Shown here one piece after another: positions 1 to 9,587 of a stretch of DNA of 56,738 nucleotides. How positions within the stretch are numbered: position 1 is the first letter of the stretch; every line of letters begins with the position of its first letter. The stretch is from a virus. The stretch is from positions 1 to 56,738 of the IMG/VR virus record IMGVR_UViG_3300008952_000057, one strand, 5' to 3'. A program made the position numbers and the translations under genes. Below the pieces are notes generated by a model. It was not told where the DNA came from. It was given only the letters and a program-made list of their open reading frames with translations, and ran no database searches.

Positions 1-944
1 ATCTTACGAGTATCTGTTTCTTCATAACGTGTATTTTCAGGAACGTTTGTTATTGAATCTTTTTCATTTGTTGTTGTTGTATAACCACTACCTCCTACAT
101 CATCTCCACCTGAATTACCTTGAGCTCCTCCTCCAGAACCACCATCAAAACCTGTACCACTATTAACAATCCAACTACCACCTCCTCCACCACCTAAAGA
201 TGTTATATCTGCAAATACTGAATTACCACCATTTGCTGGTGTAGTCGAAGAACCAGCACCAACACCACCAGCTCCAACGGTTACTGTATATGTGCCACTA
301 GTCATTGCTGTTTTAGTTCCTGTTCTAAATCCTCCAGCTCCACCTCCTCCTGCATATCCCCAATTATCTTTTGAAGCACCACCTCCAGCTACAACAAGAT
401 ATTGAACATCTGCTGTTCCTGATGATATTGTGAAAGAACTTGAACTTGTTGAAGTGTATGTTAGTATAGTGTATGAACCTGTTGTAGTTGAAGTAGCATT
501 TGATGAACTAAAACTTGCTGATGTTAATAATTTTAATATTACAACTCCTGATGCACCGTTTGGATAATTAGTACCACTATTACCACCTCCACCAGCTCCA
601 CCACCATAACTACTTGTTGGTTCTGAACTTGGAGCATTGGTCGTGCCACCGTTTCCACCTCCACCAAGTCCTCCAGTTGATGCACCTGATGCTTCGCCAG
701 CTCCACCTCCACCACCAGCTAAATAATAACTACCACCTGATGATTCACCATGAGTTGAACCTACAATGGGATTTACTTTTCCTATTCCACCATTTTTGTT
801 ACCTGAACCTGTTGCTGTTCCTCCAGCTCCTCCTCCTCCAGCTGATTGTGTTGTTGAAGTAGCATTACCACCAGCATATCCTTGTATTTCTGGGTTTGCC
901 GTAGAACTTCCTTGGATTCTACCACCGTCAAGATATTCTACCAT
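1..944 (-). CDS. Glycine-rich tail fibre/adhesin, 3' end outside window
   Basis: An open frame of 314 codons runs from an ATG at 944 off the left edge. The product is dominated by Gly-rich loops (runs of GGGGG) around a segment YLVVAGGGA at about residue 180, which is typical of Gly-rich domains on phage tail fibres. It ends at the edge in the linker PENTRYEETDTRK, a type of linker that recurs in the adhesins at the right end of the window (EETDTGKHYIW, QQTDDTPSYWW). It follows the 862-residue fibre gene by 12 nt on the same strand. A role as receptor-binding or side-fibre protein is inferred from composition and position. Confidence 0.75.
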   Translation of the reverse strand, partial: MVEYLDGGRIQGSSTANPEIQGYAGGNATSTTQSAGGGGAGGTATGSGNKNGGIGKVNPIVGSTHGESSGGSYYLAGGGGGAGEASGASTGGLGGGGNGGTTNAPSSEPTSSYGGGAGGGGNSGTNYPNGASGVVILKLLTSASFSSSNATSTTTGSYTILTYTSTSSSSFTISSGTADVQYLVVAGGGASKDNWGYAGGGGAGGFRTGTKTAMTSGTYTVTVGAGGVGAGSSTTPANGGNSVFADITSLGGGGGGSWIVNSGTGFDGGSGGGAQGNSGGDDVGGSGYTTTTNEKDSITNVPENTRYEETDTRK

Positions 945-956
945 ATACTAGAACAC

Positions 957-3545
957 CTACGCTATCTGCACTTCTGTGTCTGCTGTTCCGTTCTTTTTGA
1001 TTTTGACAAAGACACCTTCATTATTTGTGTCCTCAGCTCCACCAGAGGTTTTTAATGGTCTAATGTAAACTGATCTTGTAGTTCCACTAGCTCCACCACC
1101 TGAATAATCGTAAGCCTGTAATGTGTAATCATGTGTTGATGTTGCTCCACCACCAGCACTTCCCCATTCCAATACATTTGCAGATGACGATAGTTTTAAT
1201 ACTTCACCTGCTGAACCTGTTTCTACTGGCATTTCCAATGTATAACTTGTTGTTACTGCTGATGGTGCTTCAAATCCTACATATTCACCACCACTAGCAT
1301 CTTGTAATCTTAAGTCTCCTTCTGCTGTGATATCTACTTGGGTTGCTGTAACTGCTCCTGCACTGTTTGCTCCTATAGTTGTACCGTCTATTGCTCCTCC
1401 ATCTATATTAACACTGTTTGCTGCTTGTGTAGCTATAGTTCCTAATCCCAATGAACTCCTTGCTGTAGATCCTGACTCTGCTACAAAGTTAGAACCATCT
1501 CCTACAATAAAGTTTCCATCACCAGCAGTTAACCCTGATACGTCAGCTAACTGTGCATCGTAAGCTTGAACATCAGTGCCTATTGCTAGTCCTAACGATG
1601 TTCTTACTGTTGAACCTGATTCATAAGCGAATGCTCCAGATCCAGTTGCTACAATGAATTGTCCATCTGATGCTGGTGCTTCAAGTGTTGCCAAGTCTAC
1701 AAGACCACCTACTTGATTTGCTGTTAATGCTGCAAGTGTGTCTAATTGGGCATCATAAGCTTGAACATGTGTTCCTATAGTTAATCCTAATGAAGTTCTT
1801 ACAGTAGCTCCTGATTCATATGCAAATGCTCCAGCTCCTGTTGCAACTATAAATTGACCGTCACTTGCTGGTGCCTCTAATGTTGCTAAATCAACTAATC
1901 CAGCTACTTGGTTAGCTGTTAAGGCTGCAATACTATCTAATTGTGCATCGTAAGCTTGAACGTCTGTACCTATTACTAAACCTAAGTTTGTTCTTGCTCC
2001 ACCTGCTGTTGATGAACCTGTACCTCCATGTGCTACTGCTACATCTGTTGCTTCCCATGTTCCTGTTGCAATAGTTCCCACACTTGTAAGACTTGAAGAT
2101 ACTATTGTAGAACCTAATGTTGTTCCACCTAATATTTCTGTACCGTTAATTTTGAATACCTTACCACTTGCAATGTCTATGTTTTCTGAAATATCAAAGT
2201 CGCCTGTTGCACTTGTCCATGTGATTGTTTTATCACCATCAGAACCACCTTCAATTAAAATACCACCACCGTTTGCTGTTGAGTTTGATGGACTAGAGAC
2301 TTTTGCAATTTCAATTTGTTTATCTGCTACTTCTAATGTTGTTGAATTAATGGTTGTTGTAGTTCCATTTACTGTTAAATCACCTGTTATTGTTACATCA
2401 TTTGGTAGTCCTACTGTTACAGTTCCACTACTTTCTGCTACTTCTACTTCATTACTTGTTCCACTGAATGTGACTGTTCCACCCAATGCTGTTGCTGTTG
2501 AATTAGAACCATCTGATACTGTTATACTTGAATTCACTAATTTTGAATTTGCGATAGAACCTGCTAACTTATCATTAGAAATTGAACCTGCTAACTTATC
2601 GTTAGAAATTGAACCTGCTAACTTATCGTTAGAAATTGAACCTGCTAACTTATCATTAGAAATAGAACCTGCTAACTTATCGTTAGAAATTGAACCTGCT
2701 AATTCATCGTTTGATACACCTGAATCCTTGATTGTTACTGCTCCACTTGTTACTGAAAAGTTATCAGAACTGAAACTTGCCACACCTTTTGCACTTGTGG
2801 TTGCATTGTCACCATCTATTGTTATTGCTTGATTTGATGCAGTTGTAGTTATACCTGAACCACCTGATATTGTTAATGATTGACTGTCTAAATCAATAGC
2901 ACCTGTACCAGAATCGCCTGCTGTATCTAAGTCCTGTGCTGTTACTTGAGAATCTACATATGCTTTAATTGATTGTTGTGTTGCTAAGTGTGTTGCACTG
3001 TCACTTGACATATTATCTTCGTCTTTAATTGCGTTTGTATCTGTCATGTCAATTGACAAAGTTGCTGCAGATTTTGACAGACCTGTACCAGCTATAACTG
3101 GAGATCCACCATATTCATACCAGTAATTTCCTTTTCTAACTATTATTGTTGGAACTTTCTCATCAAGTGTTTTGTTTGCCTCACCTAGAAGTACTACTTC
3201 ACCAGCGTTTGATGGTGTGCCTGATGTATGTGTTAATGTTATTGTATCACCTGTATCTGCAAATAAGTATAAGAAATCATATTCATTTGTATTTGTATTT
3301 GTTAATTTTGTAATTGTATCTGATGTACTGCTGTTTGCTGCACAAACAACTATACTATCTGTTGGTGTTAATGTACCATCTCCAGCTATTGTTATTGTTG
3401 CATTAGCTGGTGAGAAACCAAGAATACCTTTATTGTCTAGATCTTCATTCCACTCGTTAGTACCTACTTCAGAAGTACCATCATCAACTACAGTTACAAC
3501 TTTAACGTGTCTACCCCAACCTGTGCCTGCTGTTCGTTTAGCCAA
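957..3545 (-). CDS. Long repeat-containing tail fibre protein (862 aa)
   Basis: Structural fibre protein, probably trimeric. The N-terminal region (about 1-200) is Thr/Ser-rich. Around residues 275-340 lie tandem 9-residue repeats SNDKLAGSI. The C-terminal half carries 65-residue repeats that begin AYDAQLDxxAALTANQ, a motif common in phage tail fibres. The start is a TTG that overlaps the stop of the small upstream gene, consistent with translational coupling. It lies last but one in the tail cluster. Function follows from repeats and position; no enzymatic motif is visible. Confidence 0.8.
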   Translation of the reverse strand: MAKRTAGTGWGRHVKVVTVVDDGTSEVGTNEWNEDLDNKGILGFSPANATITIAGDGTLTPTDSIVVCAANSSTSDTITKLTNTNTNEYDFLYLFADTGDTITLTHTSGTPSNAGEVVLLGEANKTLDEKVPTIIVRKGNYWYEYGGSPVIAGTGLSKSAATLSIDMTDTNAIKDEDNMSSDSATHLATQQSIKAYVDSQVTAQDLDTAGDSGTGAIDLDSQSLTISGGSGITTTASNQAITIDGDNATTSAKGVASFSSDNFSVTSGAVTIKDSGVSNDELAGSISNDKLAGSISNDKLAGSISNDKLAGSISNDKLAGSISNDKLAGSIANSKLVNSSITVSDGSNSTATALGGTVTFSGTSNEVEVAESSGTVTVGLPNDVTITGDLTVNGTTTTINSTTLEVADKQIEIAKVSSPSNSTANGGGILIEGGSDGDKTITWTSATGDFDISENIDIASGKVFKINGTEILGGTTLGSTIVSSSLTSVGTIATGTWEATDVAVAHGGTGSSTAGGARTNLGLVIGTDVQAYDAQLDSIAALTANQVAGLVDLATLEAPASDGQFIVATGAGAFAYESGATVRTSLGLTIGTHVQAYDAQLDTLAALTANQVGGLVDLATLEAPASDGQFIVATGSGAFAYESGSTVRTSLGLAIGTDVQAYDAQLADVSGLTAGDGNFIVGDGSNFVAESGSTARSSLGLGTIATQAANSVNIDGGAIDGTTIGANSAGAVTATQVDITAEGDLRLQDASGGEYVGFEAPSAVTTSYTLEMPVETGSAGEVLKLSSSANVLEWGSAGGGATSTHDYTLQAYDYSGGGASGTTRSVYIRPLKTSGGAEDTNNEGVFVKIKKNGTADTEVQIA
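1566..1955 (-). repeat. Two tandem 195-nt coding repeats in the fibre gene
   Basis: Positions 1761-1955 and 1566-1760 encode two 65-residue units that begin AYDAQLD and differ at only a few residues. A third, shortened unit follows downstream. Silent changes between the copies suggest an old duplication kept at the protein level. Confidence 0.75.
2557..2691 (-). repeat. Five 27-nt tandem repeats (SNDKLAGSI)
   Basis: Five near-identical 27-nt units at 2557, 2584, 2611, 2638 and 2665 encode SNDKLAGSI. One degenerate copy on each side (SNDELAGSI and ANSKLVNSS) gives seven units. The array is in frame, so it could vary in copy number by slippage without breaking the fibre gene. Confidence 0.9.
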
Positions 3546-3681
3546 GTTTTACCACCACGTTTTCACCCATTTTTATTTTAGCGTTCATACCAGAATCTCT
3601 TTGGTATCTAGTTCCTTGATTAGGTGTTAATATATGATTAATACTGTTTAAAAGTTCAAAAACTTTAGCCATTCCAGCCAT
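3538..3681 (-). CDS. Small protein between tail genes (47 aa)
   Basis: The frame starts at ATG 3681 (MAGMAKVFELLNSINHILTP), with an AGGAG Shine-Dalgarno about 8 nt upstream that sits inside the end of the preceding gene. Its TAA stop overlaps the TTG start of the fibre gene. It has no recognisable domain. The tight coupling on both sides supports a real gene, perhaps a fibre-attachment or chaperone peptide, though that role is only a guess. Confidence 0.6.
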   Translation of the reverse strand: MAGMAKVFELLNSINHILTPNQGTRYQRDSGMNAKIKMGENVVVKLG

Positions 3682-3685
3682 GAGA

Positions 3686-4237
3686 TTATACTCCTGTAAA
3701 TGTATGATTAACGAATATTTTTAGTGTGTCGGATGCTGTTTTGTCGAATGAAGTGATACTATAATGTGTTAATAATTTTGTTCCACTTGCTGGACTTCCT
3801 CCACCTACGTGAATACAACCACCAATTATTCCAGTTGCGTTAAAATGACCAGTTTCCCAACTTGTTCTCCATGTTACGATATCTGCTCCTGAACCTGTGT
3901 TATCACCGTCACCATCACTTACTTTTGGATAACCAGTATCTATAGCTCTTCTTGATGTTGTTACAGGTGTTGTTACATCTCCATAAGTGTCATCTTTTGC
4001 TGGAGTTGCTGAACCTGTTCTGAGTTCCATTCTACCATTAGAACCACCAAAGTCGCTTGTTGGTGTTGTCTCTACAGCTTGTTGTGCGTAATATAAATCG
4101 CCATCATTTGTTACAATATTATGAGTGTGATACCATGTCTTCTTACCAGTCTCGGTGTTCTCTTTAACAATACAAATGTTCAAATCTGGGTTAATCCAAG
4201 TTGATACTGGTGTATCCGATTCTGTTAGAGTTATCAT
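3686..4237 (-). CDS. Predicted tail/baseplate structural protein (183 aa)
   Basis: Thr/Gly/Ser-rich beta protein of unknown family, placed between the baseplate hub and the fibres. The start is set at ATG 4237 (MITLTESDTPV) because a TATA box lies 26 nt upstream. The ATG at 4246 is only 17 nt from that box, too close for a leaderless start. It probably forms part of the baseplate periphery. Confidence 0.65.
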   Translation of the reverse strand: MITLTESDTPVSTWINPDLNICIVKENTETGKKTWYHTHNIVTNDGDLYYAQQAVETTPTSDFGGSNGRMELRTGSATPAKDDTYGDVTTPVTTSRRAIDTGYPKVSDGDGDNTGSGADIVTWRTSWETGHFNATGIIGGCIHVGGGSPASGTKLLTHYSITSFDKTASDTLKIFVNHTFTGV

Positions 4238-4257
4238 ATATCTCATTCCTGATTGGA

Positions 4258-4267
4258 GTATATAAAG
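4258..4267 (-). promoter_or_regulatory. TATA box for 3686-4237
   Basis: The minus strand reads AATCTTTATATAC, centred 26 nt before ATG 4237. The AATCTTTATA form recurs before other genes here. Confidence 0.6.
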
Positions 4268-4275
4268 ATTTTTTC

Positions 4276-6591
4276 CTATGTGAGTGTCTTCGTAACACTG
4301 CTTTTTAAACCTGATACCTCTTGACCAAATAATTGCTCCAAGTCCTTGACATCTAAAGCATATTCTCCCACTCGTAAAACAGTTCTATTTTCTGGATAAA
4401 ACCATTCAATACCCATTACTTCAAGCCTATCACTATGATAACCTGATTTAGATACAGTTGTTCCCTGTGGATCTTTTATAATTCTTGTTGTATGATTAAA
4501 ACCTCTTATACCACTACCTAAAAATACACCCATATTTTCTCTTACATGATTAATAAGTGTACCGAATTCTACTCTATATCCTTTTTTAACATTATAAAGA
4601 TTATCTCCAACACTCTTTGCTAAAGAATAAAGATTCTTTCTACTTTTAAACTGTGGTGCTATTACTGTTAAAGTTCTTAAACCACTTTCTGTTATAGATG
4701 CAGTTCTTGAATATTTCTGTGTGTTAGACAGTTCTTCGTATTCATATTCAATTACAAGTGATGATGATGGAGAAGTTCCCATAATTATGGTTTTTGACTC
4801 CATATTAACATAAAACTGAGTTGACGAAGGGGAACTTGCATTTCCACTAGAGTCATATTCTGTTATCTGTTCTAATACAGTACCATCTTTTGTCACAGTA
4901 ACAGAACCAATAGGAGTATATGTTAAAGCTTCAGATGTTCCAAAAGGGCTTGATTTAGTCTCTTTAACTCTATATGCGAACGTAGTTCCAACTGCTATAA
5001 CGTTATTTATTTGTTTCATTTCATCTGCTAAATCTTCCATTATTCTTACACCATTAATACCATGTATGTAATTAGTAAACATAACTAGGTGTTGTTTTGC
5101 TTTTTCTAAAGCTAGTACTTTTGTAGGAAATGCAAAAAATCTAGTATCTTGGTCTTCTATTAAATTACATAATTTGATAAGATTAACTAGTTGACCATTA
5201 GCGACAAATTTTGATATTGTCTTACTCTTTTTATCTGACCCTTCAGGATCAACTATATTGGTGACATCACCACTAGTACCATCACCACTTGATAAATCAC
5301 CGTCAATGTATGTTCTAAACTCTGGATCTGCACTTCTTATTAAATCGTTTACGACACCATATGCAGATGTGCTTGTTAATACATTCTTATTACCTGTTCT
5401 TGTTGATTCTTCCCAAGTTTGTGCTGACTGATACCATATACCCTCTTCTAAATCACCGTTAGATTCTCTCTGTTTTTCAGTGACTTTCATCTGCATCATT
5501 ATCTTTGACGTACCATTTATCACTATTTCTTTCTTATTTGTTTTCTCTTTCTTCCTTACACACACACCGTTTAATTTCATTGTCATAGGTTGTGGTTTTG
5601 ATGTTCTTACTTTTTCACTGTCACGTTCTAATGTTCCACCTGCATATACCCTACATTGACCCATATAACATATTGCATTATTACTTCCGTTATAATCAGC
5701 TCCTATTGTAATATTTCCTGTATTATCTAAACTGGCTGCATAACTCTGTTGTTTTACTTTAATACCATCAACAAAAATCTGTATGTTATCAGAAGAATCT
5801 CTCTTTACTCTTACAAGTGTCCAATCCATTGAAGCACCCAATCCTGTATGAACAGGATCACTAGTTGGATTAGAATAATTAATATCTGTTGTTGTACTAG
5901 CTGTTGTTGCCTGTACTTCTATATGCCCATCATCTGTTATTGTAGGAAGAACATAAAATATTTCTAAACCAGTAGTTCCATCTCTCTTACTAAATAGACA
6001 TTTCTTTGTACCTGATTCAGTACCATCATATCTTCTTAACCAAATATAAATATCAAAATGGTCTCTTAAATTTACTATATTTGAACCACTTTGTTGTGGG
6101 TATACTTTATTTGCTATCCTAATCTTTGAACTAACACTTGATGTTGACCCATCTGCAGCCGTACCAGTAGTTCCATCTAATTTTAACACCCAGCATTCAG
6201 CAAATTTTCTATCTTTCGTTGCTGAACTTGAATAATTTGAGTGCCAATTAAAAGTTGTTGAATTACCTTCATTCTCAAACTCTCCTTGGAATTGTTTGAA
6301 AAAATATCTACTTGCACTTTCATTATCCCATAATTTATAACCTGATTCATCTCTTCCACTCATTTGAAAATTCCAAATACCTTTTAGATATTGTGTATTA
6401 CATACATCTTGTATATATGCAACTTCATCACCTTGTTCTATATCATATTTAGATGGAACTATAACAGTTCCACTATCAACTGCTCTCACTCCCTCTCTTT
6501 TTATTCTTGCCTTGATAACCTGTGCTGGTTTTATTGATGTTACTGTACCAGATGAGTTTTTTTTGGTAACCATTAATTTTACATTACTCAT
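4276..6591 (-). CDS. Baseplate hub-like tail protein with LamG-like insert (771 aa)
   Basis: Large tail-tip protein. The N-terminal part (VIKARIKREGVRAVDSGTV, then GDEVAYIQD) looks like a phage hub fold that cradles the tail end. Residues roughly 80-330 form a concanavalin/LamG-like insert with the patterns DHFDIYIWLRRYDG and DNIQIFVDGIKV. The C-terminal part returns to hub-like sequence. The start is set at ATG 6591 because it overlaps the upstream stop as ATGA; an upstream in-frame ATG lies inside the neighbouring gene. The glycan-binding insert suggests host-surface contact at the tail tip. The family assignment is moderate. Confidence 0.6.
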   Translation of the reverse strand: MSNVKLMVTKKNSSGTVTSIKPAQVIKARIKREGVRAVDSGTVIVPSKYDIEQGDEVAYIQDVCNTQYLKGIWNFQMSGRDESGYKLWDNESASRYFFKQFQGEFENEGNSTTFNWHSNYSSSATKDRKFAECWVLKLDGTTGTAADGSTSSVSSKIRIANKVYPQQSGSNIVNLRDHFDIYIWLRRYDGTESGTKKCLFSKRDGTTGLEIFYVLPTITDDGHIEVQATTASTTTDINYSNPTSDPVHTGLGASMDWTLVRVKRDSSDNIQIFVDGIKVKQQSYAASLDNTGNITIGADYNGSNNAICYMGQCRVYAGGTLERDSEKVRTSKPQPMTMKLNGVCVRKKEKTNKKEIVINGTSKIMMQMKVTEKQRESNGDLEEGIWYQSAQTWEESTRTGNKNVLTSTSAYGVVNDLIRSADPEFRTYIDGDLSSGDGTSGDVTNIVDPEGSDKKSKTISKFVANGQLVNLIKLCNLIEDQDTRFFAFPTKVLALEKAKQHLVMFTNYIHGINGVRIMEDLADEMKQINNVIAVGTTFAYRVKETKSSPFGTSEALTYTPIGSVTVTKDGTVLEQITEYDSSGNASSPSSTQFYVNMESKTIIMGTSPSSSLVIEYEYEELSNTQKYSRTASITESGLRTLTVIAPQFKSRKNLYSLAKSVGDNLYNVKKGYRVEFGTLINHVRENMGVFLGSGIRGFNHTTRIIKDPQGTTVSKSGYHSDRLEVMGIEWFYPENRTVLRVGEYALDVKDLEQLFGQEVSGLKSSVTKTLT

Positions 6592-7433
6592 GTTGTTGCA
6601 CTTCCAGCATTTTGCCAATCAGACCATTCACCCTTGAGATAATCAGAACCTTTTGCTGCAACTCTTACACTGTATGTTTTATCAGCAATTATACCATCTG
6701 AAGAACCTAGATTGAAACTCACATTACCAGATATTGAAGAATCAGTCGAATTATACTTTTTCCATGGACTTCTTGAGCCTCTTCCTCCTATGTAGTTAGA
6801 GTATTGTATATAGTAATTAACAATGTTATTTGAACCACCTTTATCTACTGGTAAACTAATGGTTAATGGTATGGTTGTTCCACTAACAGTGCCAATAGAG
6901 AATGATGGTTCACTTGGAATATCTTCATCCAAAGAGGTTATTGTATCTCCTACAAGGAAACTAATTGTACAAACTGCTGTAGCTGGAGCGCTGGAATCTA
7001 TAACTATTGATATATTATTAACAAATCCGTAAAATGTTAAATCATCATCTCCATCTTCACTGTATTTTATCTGTAATTTGTAATGGTCATCTATACTTTT
7101 TCCTTGCATATCTTGTTTTAAAAAATCTATTTGATCTCTCACAGTATAATTTGCATTAGCGACGACATCAGAAGCACCTTGACTATATGTGGTTGGAGAA
7201 CTTGCAGATTCAGGCTTAATTACAAAACTGTATGATATAGCAGTGGTGTTTCCTTCAACCTTGACAAGAATATTTTCCGTATCACTTTCTTCTGGTAATG
7301 GCATAGGCGATATAGGTGTTCTCAAATCTATGTTGAGGTTTGTGAAGTTTCTCATAACAAACGTATGTTGCTCGTTAGTTGTGGCAGCATCTTGTTCTTG
7401 CGTTTCTAATAATGCAAGTCTTACACTAACCAA
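6588..7433 (-). CDS. Distal-tail-like protein with C-terminal FnIII domain (281 aa)
   Basis: It lies directly after the tape measure, where siphovirus genomes place the distal tail protein. The C-terminal ~100 residues read as a fibronectin type III domain, with SEPSFSIGTVSGTTIPLTIS near its start and KTYSVRVAAK near its end. The N-terminal ~180 residues are beta-rich (YGFVNNISIVIDSSAPATAV). The TTG start at 7433 overlaps the tape-measure stop, so the two are translationally coupled. Dit-like function is inferred from order. Confidence 0.6.
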   Translation of the reverse strand: MVSVRLALLETQEQDAATTNEQHTFVMRNFTNLNIDLRTPISPMPLPEESDTENILVKVEGNTTAISYSFVIKPESASSPTTYSQGASDVVANANYTVRDQIDFLKQDMQGKSIDDHYKLQIKYSEDGDDDLTFYGFVNNISIVIDSSAPATAVCTISFLVGDTITSLDEDIPSEPSFSIGTVSGTTIPLTISLPVDKGGSNNIVNYYIQYSNYIGGRGSRSPWKKYNSTDSSISGNVSFNLGSSDGIIADKTYSVRVAAKGSDYLKGEWSDWQNAGSATT

Positions 7434-9333
7434 GGCTACTAAACGTCCTCTTACCGTTTACCATTTTATCTGTTACGTTATCTATTGCCTCAGTTGTAAT
7501 TGTATCTGCTTGAATTATTATTTGATGATTTGGTGTACTAGATGGAGGAGGTGTACCCATTCCCCAATCACCTGAAAGTATTTGACCTGTTGATGGTATA
7601 CCTCCAATATCCCCCCATCTGTCAACTAATGGGTCTTTTGTTCCTGACATCCATGGATAAATCTCAGATGCTTGTCCATGCATTTGTTTGTTAAATTCAG
7701 TCATTTCTGGTGCGTTTGCTGCATTGAAAATATCATATCCCATCTTACCTGAAGCTAAATCCCATAAGTTAAGTATTGTTGCTGCTTTACTTAAAGCACT
7801 TACTGGCACTGTAAATTTGCTACCTCTTGGTGGTCTATCTAGTTCCTTTAAAGGAGTTTTTACTACATCATCAGATGTTGGTGGTATCTTAGTTTTTGAT
7901 AATGCATCTTGTGTCTCTTGAATTATTTTTATTAAAGGTTGCAATGATTTTGGAATCTGTAATTGTAATTTTGGTAGTTTAGGAATAGAACCTTTAATTC
8001 TTAACGCATTAGATACTCTTCTCCAATAACTAGCTTTTGGAGCTTTCATTGTTAAGGCATTAGAAATCCTACTCCATAAACTCGGTCTAGCCATTTTTGC
8101 CAAATTTGCTACAGCATTCTTACTAAATATTTGTATCTTACCACCTTTCTTTTTAAAATATGCAAATATTCCAGCAGCGACGGCAGCACCTGCTGCTGTC
8201 ATTCCTTCAAAGCTAGTTGCAATGTCAATTACTTTGGTTAAAAAGTTACCTATATCTCCACCTAATTTTCTCATTAATGGCATATATTCCTGATAGAATG
8301 GTATAATGAACTTTCTTAGTAATAATATAAGTATAGGTCTAAATAAGAAACCAAAGAAGTCACCTATAGGTCTCAACACTAACATAACACCAAAGTCTAA
8401 AAGTTTAGCCATTTGTTTTAGCATTGGTGATGAATCTAATGCCTTTCTAAATGCTTTTGTTAGTAATGCGACACCAGCTATTCCTAAACCAGCCATTGCC
8501 ATTCCCCTAGGAGTAGATGCATCTGGTGTAATCCTATCTATTTTTTTTAATATTTTACCAAGTATTGTGTTTTGTGCTGCCATGGCATTTGATAAATTGA
8601 CACCTTCATTGGCTGCAAGACTACTAGCAGTTGCTTGAGCCACTGGATCATGACTCATTCTTGCTTGTTCAATCTTTGCTTTTATTGATGGGTCTATATG
8701 CATTAATTTTAACATATCATCATATTTAGAAAACGTATCAGTTGTTTTTAGAACTTGTTTTATACCTTGAAAAAAACTTCCACCACTACCTAATGTAGAC
8801 AAGAATGATCTATTAAGCATTCTCTGATTTTTTAATTGATCATCCAGTCTAATAAGTTTCGCATGTTCTTGTTGTACTTGCGTATGCCATAGTGTTTTTT
8901 GATATTGTGAATCTGCATCTATTTGTGCAATACGTTCTCTACTGTATTGTCTTGTTGTCTTTCCCTCTTCACTTAAATCCTTACCTTGTTTCATTCCACC
9001 TTTGGCATCAGTCCATATTTTGAAGTATTTTGTAATAATCTGATTGTGATTTTTCATTGTATTATCATTCAATGTTTTAACTTCTTTTAATAGGTCTTCT
9101 AGGTTTTTCTCATCACCCTTACTACTACCTCCAAAGCTTTTAATCTTAGATAAGTCTACTCTTAACTTTGCTAATGTTTTATTCAACTCCCTCATCTGGT
9201 CAGACATTGTTTTTGCTTCCTTTAGAGTATCTCTATTCCATTTCATGTCCATATCTTTGAACAGTTGTTTCAATTTATTCATGGATTTGGAATCAACTTC
9301 CAACTCCATCTTTACTTTATAATTTCTAGCCAT
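7426..9333 (-). CDS. Tape measure protein (635 aa)
   Basis: Sets tail length. The N-terminal ~200 residues are charged and helical (coiled coil). Hydrophobic segments follow at about 280-300 (GMAMAGLGIAGVALLTKAF), 315-345 (a Leu/Ile-rich stretch with RPILILLLRKFI) and 380-395 (AAGAAVAAGIFAYF). It sits between the tail chaperone pair and the distal tail protein, the invariant place of tape measures. By the usual 1.5 Angstrom per residue rule it would give a tail near 95 nm. A TATA box overlapping the end of the chaperone gene gives it its own promoter. Confidence 0.88.
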   Translation of the reverse strand: MARNYKVKMELEVDSKSMNKLKQLFKDMDMKWNRDTLKEAKTMSDQMRELNKTLAKLRVDLSKIKSFGGSSKGDEKNLEDLLKEVKTLNDNTMKNHNQIITKYFKIWTDAKGGMKQGKDLSEEGKTTRQYSRERIAQIDADSQYQKTLWHTQVQQEHAKLIRLDDQLKNQRMLNRSFLSTLGSGGSFFQGIKQVLKTTDTFSKYDDMLKLMHIDPSIKAKIEQARMSHDPVAQATASSLAANEGVNLSNAMAAQNTILGKILKKIDRITPDASTPRGMAMAGLGIAGVALLTKAFRKALDSSPMLKQMAKLLDFGVMLVLRPIGDFFGFLFRPILILLLRKFIIPFYQEYMPLMRKLGGDIGNFLTKVIDIATSFEGMTAAGAAVAAGIFAYFKKKGGKIQIFSKNAVANLAKMARPSLWSRISNALTMKAPKASYWRRVSNALRIKGSIPKLPKLQLQIPKSLQPLIKIIQETQDALSKTKIPPTSDDVVKTPLKELDRPPRGSKFTVPVSALSKAATILNLWDLASGKMGYDIFNAANAPEMTEFNKQMHGQASEIYPWMSGTKDPLVDRWGDIGGIPSTGQILSGDWGMGTPPPSSTPNHQIIIQADTITTEAIDNVTDKMVNGKRTFSSLG

Positions 9334-9350
9334 ATATAATACACCAAACG

Positions 9351-9365
9351 ATTATAGTATTAAAG
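9351..9365 (-). promoter_or_regulatory. TATA box for the tape measure gene
   Basis: The minus strand reads CTTTAATACTATAAT, about 25 nt before ATG 9333. It overlaps the stop codon of the T chaperone frame. Confidence 0.5.
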
Positions 9366-9587
9366 TTTTCGAGGATTACGCATACCTGTCAAGCGTGTTT
9401 CTCTTTCATTAAGAGCCTGAACATGTTTATGAACCTTGATTAAACTAGCTAAATATTGAGCAGATTGTCTGTCTACCGTTTCTTTCGCCCAGCCGAACTC
9501 TTTGGCGAAGAAGTAGTAGAACTCTGCTGTATCTCGAAATCCTCGTTTCCTACGAAGCTTACCATCCACTGCTCCAAATACTTCGAT
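9360..9587 (-). CDS. Tail assembly chaperone T part, reached by -1 frameshift
   Basis: This frame overlaps the end of the upstream 131-residue gene and stays open past the slippery site at 9587-9593. Slipping there gives a fusion of 94 residues from the G frame plus 75 residues from this frame (IEVFGAVDGKLRRKRGF...). The order G, G-T, tape measure is the hallmark of lambda-like tail chaperones, where the long form helps load tube protein onto the tape measure. Independent initiation at an internal ATG (9569) is possible but less likely. Confidence 0.75.
   Translation of the reverse strand: MEVFGAVDGKLRRKRGFRDTAEFYYFFAKEFGWAKETVDRQSAQYLASLIKVHKHVQALNERETRLTGMRNPRKL

Noticed and set aside
2557-2720. 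Regular repeats resembling a CRISPR array
   Set aside because: Units are contiguous with no spacers and encode a 9-residue protein repeat in frame.
2152-2832. 226-codon open frame on the plus strand
   Set aside because: It is the antisense shadow of the repeat-rich fibre gene; its repeats mirror the 27-nt array and it has no promoter or Shine-Dalgarno.
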